Shown: positions 45,237-57,338, numbered from the stretch's first letter. The stretch: DNA of 64,000 nucleotides from Alligator mississippiensis (GCF_030867095.1 NC_081824.1:344776203-344840202), one strand, 5' to 3'. Notes: generated from the letters alone by a model not told the origin. Numbers and translations are program-made.

Positions 45237-48200
45237 CTGAAAATAAAACATCAAATATTGTAAGTATTGTTACTGAGGAGAGGTTGCATCCAGTCTCTTC
45301 GTTCTACTGAACAACATGTCTTTTCTTTTACCTGTTTCTTCAAACAGTGTGCTGGTTAATGGGTTCCTGCATGTAATTAGTACATGCTGAATTCAATACC
45401 TTGCATGTTTAGGATTGTGCCCCAAACTTTTACCATTTACTTTCACCAAGTGAGTCTACACTGAAGTCACAAAAGTTATGGCAGTGTAGCCTGGTGCTCT
45501 GTGAATGAGTAACTTGGCTACCAGAAGCAGCTTAGCAATGGCAGTGTGGGCTAGCATGCAAAGCAGTCTCAGTGTACCCCTAGTCTACTCATGTAATGGG
45601 ACACAGTTAATAGGAACCCCAAGCCAACCTTTAACGTATGATTTATAGTTGTACATACTACTCTGTCATATCCCCTCTTATTCTCTATTTCTCCAAAATG
45701 TCTCCCAGCCCTTTCAGTCTCTCTTTGCCTGAAGTGCCTCTCAAGGCTGTAATCTTGCCCTCACTGGTATCTGTGCTGCTTCTGCAGTGGTCTTGGGAGA
45801 GCTACTCTCCCACCTGCTCCAGCTCCATATGTGCTAAACCAGAAATAAAGCTGCCCTGCAGCTGCACCTGCCAAAACTCTTGGGAGGTGTTTCTGGCAGG
45901 CCTTCAGCACAGTGTTACCATCTCACGTCCAGAGCCGGCAAGGCCAGAGTGGGAGGCTGCTGAGCAGGGCATACCTGAATATAGTACTGCCAACACTGCT
46001 GATATACCAACTGGAGTCAATTAGAACTTTACCTTGACTTCAGTGTGGCCAGGATTTCACCCTGGGTCTCTAACTGCTTTAATTAACACTTTTTACTGTA
46101 TCTATAACCTGCTTGATTATAACAAGCACTGAACTGAGAGCACATCACTGGTTTATATGAGGCAGTTAACTGTTTCCTTGTTTCCTCTATCCTCTTCAAA
46201 ATTAAAGCACTGGGTTTGCTTGTATGCCACCGCTAACCCATTGAGCTATGTACAGTGATACTCAGGTCTGTTCTCCCTGTGATTTGCAGTAGACTGTATG
46301 TGATGTGGGCGTAGAATTGGATTAAAAGCTACAGTGCAGGGCTCTGAAGATAAACCCACTGCAGGAGTTCAGTTTAATGGGATTTTAATTTGGTAACAGG
46401 TGAACAAAGAGAGGAAGCACAGAGTGAGTATGCTGGGGTATTATAGATGAAGGAACATTGCTCATGCTGTGAGAAAGAAACTGCAAGCTCTGTGATAAGA
46501 AATAAAGATCAGCTCCACATTTTCTTAGCTGCACTTCAATACATTACAGCATGTTTCAAACCCATCTATTTGTGCGGTCAGTTTATTCTTACCAATTATT
46601 TTGCATTTGATTATGTGGCATTTCATCTGCCACATTGCCCATTGACCCACTTTTGCTAAATCCTTCATTGTCTCATTTTTTATTTTACCCTAATTTTTCT
46701 ACTAAAATAAGTGTTTTGTTAGGAGATGTTTTACACTGCTTTCTAGAGGATTTTATTAACAATGGTTTTAATTTATTCAAACATGTGCTGGGTCCTTCCC
46801 AATTAATTTTAAAAAAGAAAGCAAGAACATGGTCCCTGCACTGAAGAGTGCAGTCTAAATTTGACAAGAAGCAGCAAGTGAAGTCCAGCAACAGATACAG
46901 ATGGTACAGAAGAGGAAGAATGATGCTGACAATCCAAAAGATGACAGAGTTACTTGGCACAGCACAGACATATATTGACACTGCTGGTTTGGGGGTTTTT
47001 ATTTATGACTCCTGTTACCATTCCTCCCTCTCACTTCTTAAAGGCTTCAGAGAAGAACAGAGCTTTTTAGCAGTCATTTAGATGAGATGAGGGTGGAGGT
47101 GTGACACAGACTTTCTGAGCATAAGAGGCTGCACCAAAATGCTTAAGCAGCCAATTTAGCTTTCCAGCCCCATCACACTTCCCACTTCCAGTTCTCTCAG
47201 TCCTTAATTTTTCCTTCCACTTTCTACTTCTTGTTTCCCATGCCCCTCCACAAATCCACTCTGCCCTCCATTTCCCTGCCTTTACCCCATCCTCTCATAC
47301 CTTCACATACCCCCCTCATGCTCACTCTGATCAGCCCTGCCCTGCTCCACTTCTCTCCCCCATGGTAAATAAGTGAACTATAGTTTCTCCTTAGTCTACT
47401 ACTTTGTTATTTCCTCCTAATTCTTAAAGATCAGAGAGGCAGCATGTAATTATTACAACACGAGTTCCCAGCCTTTCCAGGCTCACTACCCCAATTCCCA
47501 GGTGAGCCCATTTTTAACAACTGAATTTCCATGGGGCTCACAACCCTACTCCTAAGTGTTGTGATGCCACTGGTGTTGCAAACCTCATCCAGGAAACTAT
47601 GCTTTATAAAATTCCCTGCTGGTTTGACTTGATTTGCTTGTATCCTTCTAATGTGCTTTAAGTGTACTTCTTTCATGACTATCATGCTGGGTGCATCTAC
47701 AAATGCTATTAGCATACAGCCATAAACTCTGGTACATGTGGTGCTGGAGTTTATTGCTCATGGGCTCCACATTTATACATATGCCCAGGACTTCAGCACA
47801 TTGAACTGGGTCAGAGCAGCCCTGAGCTGGCAGAGAGATCAAGGTGTCAGCCTGCCAGCTCAGGGCTGCTCTGACCTGGCTCAACTTGCTGTGGAGAAGC
47901 TGACTGGGGCACGAGGGTACTTCAGTGCAAGGCTAGCTAGTAGTCAGCCCTTGCACTATAGTACCCTCATGCCCCAGCCAGCCCCATCAGTGTCTACACA
48001 TGTTGCTGCACACTAAAGAACTGTGCCATAGGACAGTACTTGTATTTACGCTGATTTACAAATACTATCCTAGGGTGTTAATTAGTTTCCTGCAGCCTAA
48101 TAGGGCCGCACATGTATACTCTGAGACTTCACTGTGGAGCTATTTAGGCAGCTCCACAGTAAACGTCTTGTGCAGATGCACCTACTTAGTCGCACTTTAC

Positions 48201-49391
48201 TTTGTGTTAGGCTAGGTCATGACTCCTGGCAGAGATCTGGGCTTAACATGAAATAGGGCTGCTTTGGCCTGAGGAGTTCACAAAAAGGCATCCTACTGCA
48301 GGAAGCAAAGTACTCCTTGGAAAAGAGATAGCACACCCACTGCAACACTCCTTCTGGGGTACAGCTTACTCTCCCAGCTGTGCTAACCTGGCTGTGCAGG
48401 AAGGCAGTGGCATGACCTACTTCTTCTCTGCCTTTATATGTGTTGGACAATTGACAGCAGCTGGTAAAATCTCCTTGTTTACACCCCCTTTCCCTGGTCC
48501 TCTTTCCTCCTTGCATATCCATGTAAGGGCCTAGCAGAATTTGACCTGCCATGAATTATCCCACTGGAGCCACTGACTGGGTAAGTGGAAGGGTGGTACA
48601 AACAAGAGTGAGTTCTCTACTGATGAGGTTTGGTGCAAAGAGAAACTAGTTTTAAAAAAAGAAAAACTGCCAGACAGGCTTGGTAAGGTCCTGACATCTA
48701 AACAAAGGGTAAGTGAATCTGTCATTTATGGAGAGCTTTACAAAACCTGGAAATGAAGCTGATGGGAGAAATTCAGATCTGAGGGAATGGCTGTAACTAC
48801 CCTGCACTCTCTCCCATCAGGCTTGAATGTGGCTTTGTGCAGAAGGGTTACTTACCTAAGGACTGCAGTCCAAGCAGTTAGCAATCCACACCTTTGCCCT
48901 TGGGGAGTGTTTTGTGCTCTTGATGCTACAGTCAGAACCATATTTGAAAGCAGCAAAGACTGAGATCATATTTTTGCCCCCTTGTGGCACAATCATTTGG
49001 GCTTATAGTAGGCGGCAACTGCCCTTACCCCACGTTAGTATCCTTTCTATTCCTGACACTAAGGAAGTGTGTAAGTTGCATAAATTTGAGACATCCAGGA
49101 TACTAGGAAAGGAAATGTAATGGAGTCCATACTCAGCAACTTATAGTGTAACATTGGCTGTGAATCTTAGTGCAGTTAACATGAGACTGGCTCCATTAGA
49201 AAACTCTGCCCCTGAGATTAAAGACATATGTTGTCAGTATAGGAAAGAGGGTGAAAGGCCACTGAAAAAGCTAAAACATTATTTATATTAACCAGAAGTG
49301 TTTCATACAGATTCCTATCAACCCTCATCTCTTCCAGTTGGGTTTTAAAAATCATTCAAATGTTTAAAAACAACCATATAGTTGATTTTAC
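45237..49391 (-). other. RFX8: RFX8 last intron
   Basis: A 4.2-kb intron with donor GTAAAA. It contains a Harbinger-like copy at 47689-48183 and a pyrimidine-rich stretch at about 47160-47370. The rest (45260-47680, 48190-49390) holds no exon or element that I can name. Confidence 0.85.
47689..48183. mobile_element. Harbinger-like 490-bp family, copy 4
   Basis: Starts GGGTGCATCTACAAATGC and ends CTTGTGCAGATGCACCT. The interior matches the other copies ('CTGGAGTTTATTGCTCATGG', 'TTGAACTGGGTCAGAGCAGC', 'GGCAGCTCCACAGTAAACGT'). Flanks are GCT and ACT, not a clean duplication. Confidence 0.75.
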
Positions 49392-49684
49392 CTTGTTGCC
49401 TGTGGCTGTGTCTACCAGACAGCTCAAGACCTTGAGAATAACACTGCTTAAATTAACATCACTCTGGCTCTGTGTCAAAGTTACATGTGCTGGTTCTGGG
49501 ACTTCAACTTGAGGCTGTTCAACAGAAAAATCATCCAGCAGGTGGGCAGGTTTGTGAACTACTTGAACAGAAGAACTGTTCTGCTGAATTACTGAGAGAC
49601 CGTCTTCTCCTTCCTCCTCTAAATGGGATTGGAGAATATGAATAACGTATTCCAAAAGTAGCAAGTTAAACAAATGCCAGGATC
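49392..49684 (-). CDS. RFX8: RFX8 coding exon (penultimate)
   Basis: This 293-nt exon completes a split Gly and encodes SWHLFNLLLLEYVIHILQSH, an acidic EEEGEDG stretch, a low-complexity Gln/Ser/Pro-rich linker and LSSVILKVLSCLVDTATGNK. Human RFX8 has SWHLFHLLLLEYMIHILQ and ILGFLVDTAMGNK at the two ends, with a divergent acidic middle. The frame is open throughout. The acceptor is AACCTAG, the donor GTAAAA. The linker differs in sequence and length from human, as expected for a disordered region. Confidence 0.93.
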
Positions 49685-50055
49685 CTAGGTTTAAACAACA
49701 ACAAAAATCACTGCAATGTTTTTGCTTTTAGAACTTTACATAGGTACATATTCTACCCATTCAACCTTTAAAGCAATTGGTTTCACTATATTAGTACTAG
49801 GTTGAGTGGATGAGCAACCTAGTTTTCCCTAAATAAGACATGTTATCTTACACGTCTGCTCACCAACATCTAAGCAGAATTTTCACTCAGTTCAGATCAG
49901 ATTCTAAGCATAAACAAAAGATTATCCATTCCTCCCCCCTGAATTTACAGGAATGCTTGTTCATCTTCCAGTTCAAATTATTTTCTAAAATGACCTTCTG
50001 CTGCAAGTTTTATCAACAACTTCACATCGTCTGTGTTGCTTCTCACACTGATCGA

Positions 50056-50455
50056 TCATAGAAAGCTAGGCTGGAAGGGACCTCAAGAGGTCTTCCAGTC
50101 CATCCCCCTATTCTGCGTCAGGGTTCATCATACCTGAAATGTTCCTGACATTGTATAAGATGTTTGTATAACTTGCTCTTAAAAACCTCCAGATGATGGA
50201 GATTCTATAGGCTAATTTTGTGGCTAATCTGTTCAAGGTTTTACCTAATTTATAATTCCAGTAACAATATTTATCATACCAACCCTCATTGAAACCCCCC
50301 ACCCCCCAGAGGCTACAATGTATTCTTCACATATGGGGCTAAAAAGTCTAACTGGGAAGAACTTCCTTGCCTTCATTAGACTTTGAATTATGCTTTTGGA
50401 TTGCAAAGACCAGGCCTTTCTCCTTGTTCTCTTTAGCAGCAGGCGTATTAGTGAC
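50056..50455 (-). mobile_element. CR1 LINE fragment, old
   Basis: GATCATAGAAAGCTAGGCTG, GGAAGGGACCTCAAGAGGTC and the downstream AAAACCTCCAGATGATGGAG are minus-strand CR1 3' sequence. It is heavily diverged, with the last recognisable motif near 50450. Confidence 0.75.
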
Positions 50456-50899
50456 ACTCAACTAGTACTTAATAATTTGCACATGGAAAGAACACTTTAT
50501 AGGATCATCAACAGAGGCACATCTTGAATCAATGTGCAGCACACAGAAATTCAATCAGTTTTTAATTAAAAATCCTGCCTCTTCATATTGAGTCTTCTAT
50601 TGCATTTGTCTGAGGAGCTGATGCCTCCCTTGCTTCTGCACATCCTGAAGTGATGGTGGATTGAAGAAAACAGAGATGAGGGAAGGATTATTATTTTCTG
50701 TGCTGCAAATACAGACACCAGATACTGGAGGTCACTAAGAACTACTAAATGTTCTACAGCAAGGGAATATTGAAAGTGGATGTGGTAAGAGGAACAAATA
50801 TGGAACAAACTCTAAGTAGCACGCAAAAAAGGATGTAAAAGTTGATAAATTCTTATAAATCATTGCTGTTAGGGATATAAGCAAGGCAGTTTGTGCAGA

Positions 50900-52140
50900 A
50901 CAGGACCTGGGCTGACCCTTTGTGGGGGAACTTCTGTGTTGATAGCAGACCAGTGTCTTTGATGCAGGACTTCCTAGTGGATACCAGAGCATTCTATATT
51001 GGGCTTGCAAACCTTCCCCTCCTAGGAGACATTGTGCTAGGAACCTTGTACAGTTCACCACATAGAGTTTCCCCTTAGTGGTTTTTCCCTTCGCTTTTAT
51101 TTCAAGTTATTGTAGCAATTAGCACTCAGAAAGCAGTTAGTAAAGTTAAAGCACTAGGAGGTAAGCAGGTAGTTAAATCTGCCATCAGGTTTCATTAATA
51201 AAGTACCGAGAGGGAGACAGCTAAAGGAAGCAACATGTATTAGCATTTTGTTATGGATGTAATAGCTCAACATGGAGCTAGGACAGGAAGGAGCTAATAA
51301 TAGGTCCTAGAAACAGGGGCCATATGAGGCAGGCCAAAGGGCCTAAGCCTAGAAGGACAGCCTCATTCCTAGAGGTATGTTTTCTGGGGCAAGGTTTGAC
51401 TGCATACCGGAGGGTTACTTGCACAAATTTACAGCAAATTCAGTTAGAACCAGTTTCTTGGGCAACTACAAGTATGTCCACGCAGTATATTTTGATTTGT
51501 AGGATGCTCCTCTTCCCCTTCCCCGACAAGCACTGTTGAAATTCAGGAAAGGCAAAGCCTGTCAAGGTTGCCTGAATACAGAACATTAAGAGCTGGGGGC
51601 TGATTACCCCAACTGCTTTAGCTCCTTCTGCTCAACCTCTAAGTCTTATTGGAGTGGATCTCCTAGGAGCAGGGGAAGGAGAGTGGGTAGTGATAACTTA
51701 CAGAGCCAACACTATTAGAGAACTACAATTACTAAGATGCAAGAAACTGATAACACAATTTATCAAGACACCAAGGGACACAAAGAGAAGAAATTATTTG
51801 ATTGCCTAGATACCCCCACTGCTAGGGGCTGGGCTAACAAACAAAGGGCATTGGAACTACTTGGGTATAAGCAAAATTGTTACCTGCTTGGTAAAAATTA
51901 CTGAAACCTACTGGGAAGGCTCATGAATAATACATTAAGCTGGTTATAAACTGCTTAGGAAAGACTAAGTGGATAAAGCAAGAGTAAAGAACTACTGGTT
52001 TCCAAGTGACTGATGACTTGGAAACAACTATTTTTGAATATTTACAGACCCATAACAGATAGAGCACAATACGAGGTAGCAGTTTGTGTCTGCTACAAGC
52101 CATCAAATCACATGACATAACAGGACTATGACTTCATCAG
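50900..52140 (+). mobile_element. possible retrovirus-derived fragment (fossil)
   Basis: A short plus-strand frame near the left contains FLVDTRA in a setting that resembles the active-site region of a retroviral aspartic protease, followed by further weakly open sequence to about 52140. No LTRs, no gag and no convincing reverse transcriptase were found. It is clearly broken and old. The family cannot be named, and the likeness could be chance. Confidence 0.25.
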
Positions 52141-52179
52141 CACCTCTATAGTTAGGGATCTACTTAAATCATACTGAGG

Positions 52180-52680
52180 CAAAAGAAAAATCATGGGCTG
52201 CACATGGCACCATTTTTGCAGTCTTTTTGCAGCAGTCACACCCCCTGCCACTGATTGGCTGAGGGGCCCTGGTGACTGCACCCCTTGCTGCTGACTGACC
52301 AAGAGGGCTGCCCATCATGTGGCTCTAGCCCTTGCAGCTGATTGGCAGAGAGGGGTGGGGCCACACAAAAGGCAGCCCTTTTGTCCAATCAGCAGTGAGG
52401 GGCAGGGAGAGATAGCTGCTATCTTTGCTGCTCCCCTCCATGCAGGCAAGCTGCAAGGCTGGGCCATTGTGGCCCTGAGGATTGCTGGCACCCGCTAGGG
52501 AGAATTTCATGTTTGGTAAGGTTTTTTTACTGTGCCAAAATTGCAGGGATTACCATTTTTGCATGGTTTGCGAAAACTGCTTGTTTTGTGCAGTTTCCGC
52601 AAAAAATGCAAAATTGTGAATAGGGTATATATATTGTGAATATGCCTATATATTGTGCACAGGGATGGGAAAAAACCCTG
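52180..52680. repeat. unclassified repeat with CCAAT-type boxes
   Basis: Contains 'CTGATTGGCTGAGGGG', 'GCTGATTGGCAGAGAGG' and 'TTTGTCCAATCAGCAGTGAG', alternating with GC-rich text. At both sides there are TACCATTTTTGCA and ACCATTTTTGCAG motifs, near 52209 and 52550. It looks like an interspersed repeat, but I cannot name its class. Confidence 0.4.
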
Positions 52681-53089
52681 CACTGTTATGGGGAACTTCA
52701 ACCTGAGTGGCATAAGCTAGAGATCATATGCTGCTTGCTACTAAAATGTTCTTGATGACTGGGCTGAGTTCACAGAGCCAGGAATGTTAAGGATAATGAA
52801 AATCACTTTTTAAAGTATATCAAACAAAATGAAGCTAACAATGTTGTTGCTAGATAGAAATGGTAGATTGTCAATAATAATGTAGAAAAGATATTTAGAA
52901 AGTTTCCTATATACATTTCCGTATTTTTTTTGAATTACACATTCATTCCAATAGTAACTAGGAAGGGTATTAAACTGCCACATTGTCAATTAGACATTTT
53001 TACATCAGCAAGCCTGCATACTTTGTACTCAGTGGTTTTAAAATTGTAAGGCTGTCAACCTGACATTGATCCCAAGCAAAATTAACAAC

Positions 53090-53770
53090 AGGTGTTATAG
53101 GGCTCAATAAAAATATTTAAACATGTAATGTAATCAATGCCAAACAATATGATTTATGGGAAAAAGATATTGACAGTCTAACTTGTATTTTGGGTCTTTT
53201 TTTAAGGAAATTAGAAAATGTATTGATAAAAGTAACAGGCTTGATGCAATATATTTAGACTTCCATAAGGCATTTGACTTGGTACTTCGCATTTTGACTA
53301 AGAAACCAGAATGATACAAAATCAGTATGATGCATATTAAATGTTAGCTCATTGACGATTTTCAGAATGGAACTGTGTATGGGAAGTATCAATTCTGAAT
53401 AGGTACATTTCCAGTGAGCTTCTACAGGGATCAGTTTTTGGGCCTACAATATTTAATAATTTTAACAGTGACTTGGAAGAAAACATAAAATCATTACTAA
53501 TGAAGTCTGAAGACAACATGAAGATTGGGAGAGTGGTAAATAACATAAAAGAAAGGTCACTGATACAGAGTGATATGGATTGCTTTGTAAACTGAGCACA
53601 AGCAAACAATGTTTTTCTATATAGTCAAATGTAAGGATTAGAAATAAAGCATATATTTTAATAATGAGGGTAACTAACCATTGGAATAACTTATCAATGA
53701 CTATGTTGGATTCACTATGACTGGAAATTTTAAAATCAAAACTAGATGTTTACTAAGAGAGATGATTTAC
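53090..53770 (+). mobile_element. old CR1-clade LINE fragment
   Basis: Plus-strand translation gives LDAIYLDFHKAFDLV, the reverse-transcriptase palm motif A, then a degraded GSVFGPTIFNNF block, SDLEENI and VNNIKERSLIQSDMDCFVN. A block at about 53650-53770 is a C-terminal CR1 remnant (NHWNNLS, DSL, LEILKSKLDVY). Part of the element between these is missing. Far more diverged than the 22868 copy. Confidence 0.75.
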
Positions 53771-54339
53771 TTCATGTATACAAGAACAAAGGCTAAGGGC
53801 TATAGTTAAAGGATGGGGGATTTTGTTCTGGGGAGCAATAACTCTATTATCCTCCTGGCCACATATCTTTTCTTCTTGGCTGCCCAATGGGCCAGCTACA
53901 ACAAAGAGGGTGGGAATACTTTTGGCAATGCCTATCCCATGACCTAGTCATTTGGCCACTCTGCTAGGAAGTAGGAGATGTAGCTTCAAAACACATTTAG
54001 ATGAGAGGGCTTTAGAATCCGGGTCTTCCACTCCTTGAACAAATACCCTAACCACTAATTTATTGGACTAAAAGGTAGGAAGGTCTTTGTTTTTCTCCAC
54101 TGCCTCCAGTGCCAAACAGTGGCTAATCACTCATGACTAACGTGTTAAAATATGCAGTTATGCATGCACTCAGTAGAATAGGATTGCCATAGTGTCTACA
54201 TGGCTAGAGTAGTTTCCCTCTGAGTATACTTATAAGGACCAGATCTAAAATTTACATAAGCATAAAAAATGGCTATTACATGGCTATATTTGCATGCATC
54301 AAGATCATCTGGATGCCTTTAGGCAAAATAGAATTTGGG

Positions 54340-54560
54340 CCCTGAGGTCCACACTTCAAAAATGATGTTAAAAAACTGTGTATAGTTTAGAGAAGAGCCA
54401 GAAGAATGGTTATAGGACTAACAGATATACCTCACAATGAGCAGCTCAAGGAATTTAATCTGTTTAATTTATCAAAGGGAAAGTTAAGGGATGATTTGAT
54501 CACACTATATAAGTAGCAGCATCAAGAATATAAATTTCATAATAGAGGGATCTTGAGTCC
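54340..54560 (+). mobile_element. second old CR1-clade fragment
   Basis: GAGAAGAGCCAGAAGAATGG, CTCACAATGAGCAGCTCAAG and AAGTTAAGGGATGATTTGAT encode the region that precedes the CR1 C-terminus. In a normal element this would lie before the block at 53650-53770, so it is a separate insertion or a rearranged part. Confidence 0.7.
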
Positions 54561-54756
54561 ATCAGGTACATCAAAATCCAATGGCTGGATATTGAAATTA
54601 CATAATTTTTTATTAGAAATGAAGACTGAATCTTGGAGTCCAAGGCTCACCCTCTCTTCAGGGTATGCTTGGGTAGGCTTCAGGAGGTACTCCAACAGAC
54701 TGTGAGGCTGAGGATCCCAAGCAAGTGACAGGCAAGAGAAACCTATGAAGTGTCTA

Positions 54757-55248
54757 AAGCTAAGTAAGGACAATCAAAGAGCCTGAGGCTGAATCAATTC
54801 AATCTTTGCTGGTTAGTCTAAGCTGTGTAGATTGAACTCATGAGCAAGTGAACAGGCATTAACCTTTGATTCTGGAAATACAACCACATGCCTGCAGTGG
54901 CCATGGCCAGAAACCAGGGGGTGCTAGAGCATGCCTCCCTGCTCAGCTGGAACAGACAACTTGGGCTGAGACTAGCTCACCCACCCTACAAGAGGGAGCT
55001 TGCAGGGGAGGTGCAAAGCATGCTGGGGAACTGTGAGTTAACTTGAATCTGGAGGGGATCTGGGACACAAGTTCAATAAACCAATTTAACCTAAATCAGT
55101 TAAGTCTAATACTGCATCTGTTCAGGTTTATCTTAAACTGTTTTTGGTCATTTAAAGCTGATTATGTGCACTTAACTTCTGTTGTGTTACTGATTTGAAC
55201 CAGTTTCTGATAATTTATATTGGTTTGTGTGTAATTTCTGTCCCTAGC
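54757..55248. mobile_element. short relative of the 25558 foldback element
   Basis: In opposite orientation it shares AGAGCCTGAGGCTGAATCAA, CAATCTTTGCTGGTTAGTCT and the end GTGTGTAATTTCTGTCCCTA with 25558-27870. It is only about 490 bp and lacks the expanded GC-rich palindrome, so it shows what the family looks like without that core. Confidence 0.6.
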
Positions 55249-55309
55249 TGAAAAGATAGGGCCATCTTGAGGCTAAAGAGACAGTGTCAACAAGAGCTTG
55301 GAAGATCCT

Positions 55310-55776
55310 GGGCATGACTACATGTTCATTAATGCACCTTTGCTACTATGCATTAAGTTTAGTACCTCTAATATGAGGTACTATATAAAGATGCATCAGC
55401 CCATGCTAATGCACAGCAGCAAAGGTGAACATTTTTTTTTGTGATGCTTAATGTTCAGTAGACATTCTACTATGCATTAGCACTGTTTTTGCCATGACAC
55501 ACTAATGCACATAGTCCCCACCTTGGCAGCAGGCAGCTACCAGAGGTAGGGAACAATCTCCTGCACCCTGGTGGATAGCTGACTGGGAGCAGATTTGCTC
55601 CTGGTCAGGCATCTACATGATCACTACTGTGCATTACTAATCAAAAGTAAATTTGCTACTTGCATATAGCAAATTTCCTCAAGATTAACAAGGTTTACCA
55701 CACAGTAATCGTTCACATGCTTACTGCACAGTAAACTAAGTTACTGCACAGTTAAGCATCTCATGTAGACACACCC
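55310..55776. mobile_element. terminal-inverted-repeat element (GCACAGTAGC family)
   Basis: Starts GGGCATGACTACATG and ends CATGTAGACACACCC. The interior has 'ATTAATGCACxxTTGCTxCT', 'TTACTGCACAGTAA' and AGTAAATTTGCTACTTGCAT, shared with 37601-38422 and 36259-36513. Flanks CCT and ACT equal those of the 36259 copy. Confidence 0.65.
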
Positions 55777-56058
55777 ACTGTCAAGCCACAGCCTTAAACC
55801 CAGAGCCTTCACCTGCCAAGATCAGTCACTCACTCCAGTCTACCACTTCTCTGACCAGCAAAACTGAACAAAGCTGGCCAGAAACCTCCATCCAAGTCAG
55901 CCACCTGCCCCATCCCTGGAACTGGAGTGGCCAGCCAGGGTCAGCTGACCCTTCACTCTCTCCCATATAAATCCCTGACCTGGAAAAAGAAGTGTCTGGG
56001 TAACAGCTTAATTCTTATTCAAGCTGTCTTGCTGTTCCTTATGGCTTGTGCCTGTTCT

Positions 56059-56310
56059 TGATCTCCTGGCTACCTGACTTGGTTTACCTTTTGACTCTAG
56101 GCTCTACCTGATCTTTCGGTGCCCTAATTCAGCTTAACCCTAGACCCTGTTCTTTGCTTGATCTCCTAGCTACTCAACCTGGCTTGCCCCCAGATTCTGT
56201 GTTCTGCTTGGCCTTCTGGCTTCTTGACTTGGTTTGTTCCTGGACCCAGTTCTTGGACTAACTTTTTGACCTAGCCTGTACCTGGATTCTGCTCATTGCT
56301 CCAGATCCTG
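56059..56310. repeat. 50-bp-period minisatellite
   Basis: A unit beginning TTGATCTCCTGGCTACCTGA recurs at 56059, 56108 (TGATCTTTCGG), 56158, 56208 and about 56255, a very regular 50-bp spacing with 65-80% likeness by eye. Units share 'CTTGGTTTGxCC', 'TGGACCC' and 'TTCTTTGC' phrases. It lies within 100 bp of an RFX8 exon. Confidence 0.8.
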
Positions 56311-56403
56311 GTTGGCCATATGAAACCTGAGTGACCCCCAGACCTGGCTGCCAGTGACCCAACAGGACGCCTACATCCATTAAAGCACAGAGGTCTGACT
56401 TAC

Positions 56404-56518
56404 CAAAACTGTCCATGTGGGAGAGTGTCATAGCCTTGCTTACTGCAGTTAAGAGGAAGTTCCATCCCAGCTGGAATTTAGCTGCTAGTTGTTTAAACTC
56501 TTCTTTACTCTTGCTTGG
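56404..56518 (-). CDS. RFX8: RFX8 coding exon
   Basis: A 115-nt exon for [38 protein letters not shown] and the first base of the next Gly. The human protein as recalled has SRSKEEFTKLAASFQLRWN and [19 protein letters not shown]. The acceptor is CTATTTACAG, the donor GTAAGT. The segment belongs to the C-terminal region conserved in RFX4, RFX6 and RFX8, used for dimerisation. Phase 0 at the 5' side and phase 1 at the 3' side, agreeing with both neighbours. Confidence 0.95.
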
Positions 56519-57338
56519 CTGTAAATAGAAGTTAACCTGATTGATGGTTAGATCAAAAAAAGAAGTACTGAACACTTAATGTAATTTGTACACATAAATA
56601 TAAATGGTATAAGCAGTTTGTGTTCCTCTGATAATAACACTTGTAGTGCCTTAAAAATTATAGGAACAAACAGGAAATAATTAACTAAAAGGAAGTTCAG
56701 CTTGTCTTGCTTCTTCCAGGGTGGAAAAATAGGTAAATAACTGCAACAACATAAACCCAAAAAAATGAAATTACCAGGTTTAGCCCAACTAGCTGAAAGC
56801 AGCAGCAGCACTGAGCTGCTGATAATTCTGACCCACTGATGGAGCAGAAATGGAAAAACTGGGGAGGCAAGGAAAGAAATATGCATAGCATGAAGATAGT
56901 TGCATCCATTTGCATAGGAAGGGGCAGAGTAATACTAATAATCTTCTTACCAGCTGCTCAGATTTCAGGACCCAACAGTTGCCTTAATTGTGACATTGCT
57001 TTTTCAGTTTGATCTGCCTTTTTCTATATGATGTAGCTTATGAAGGAAGATTTTATATGTAGGATATCACTGGGAAGTCGGACAAAATACTTGAGTTCCC
57101 TGTGTGTATATATAGGATGCATGCACAGATGGAATTTCTGTCTGCCAATTATCTTCTTCCTTTTACATAATCTATTTATGTAAATGTGACAGTCTTGCCT
57201 GCTTATTGGTGTGCTATACCACTGCTGCAGACTACTGACAAGTAATATGACAATTGTTTTTACTGGAATATGAAAGGCAAACATGGTAAGTGATATGATC
57301 AGTATTTCTATTTTGAAATAATAATGTTAATTATGTAC

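Larger units (their letters stand above)
49685..56403 (-). other. RFX8: RFX8 intron with CR1, foldback and minisatellite
   Basis: A 6.7-kb intron (donor GTAAGT). Named contents are listed separately. Stretches without recognised content are 49690-50050, 50460-50870, 52690-53085, 53775-54335 and 55780-56055. Confidence 0.85.

Noticed and set aside
56059-56310. Regularly spaced 50-bp units resembling a CRISPR array
   Set aside because: Units are contiguous and diverged along their whole length, with no constant repeat and variable spacer; this is a vertebrate minisatellite.
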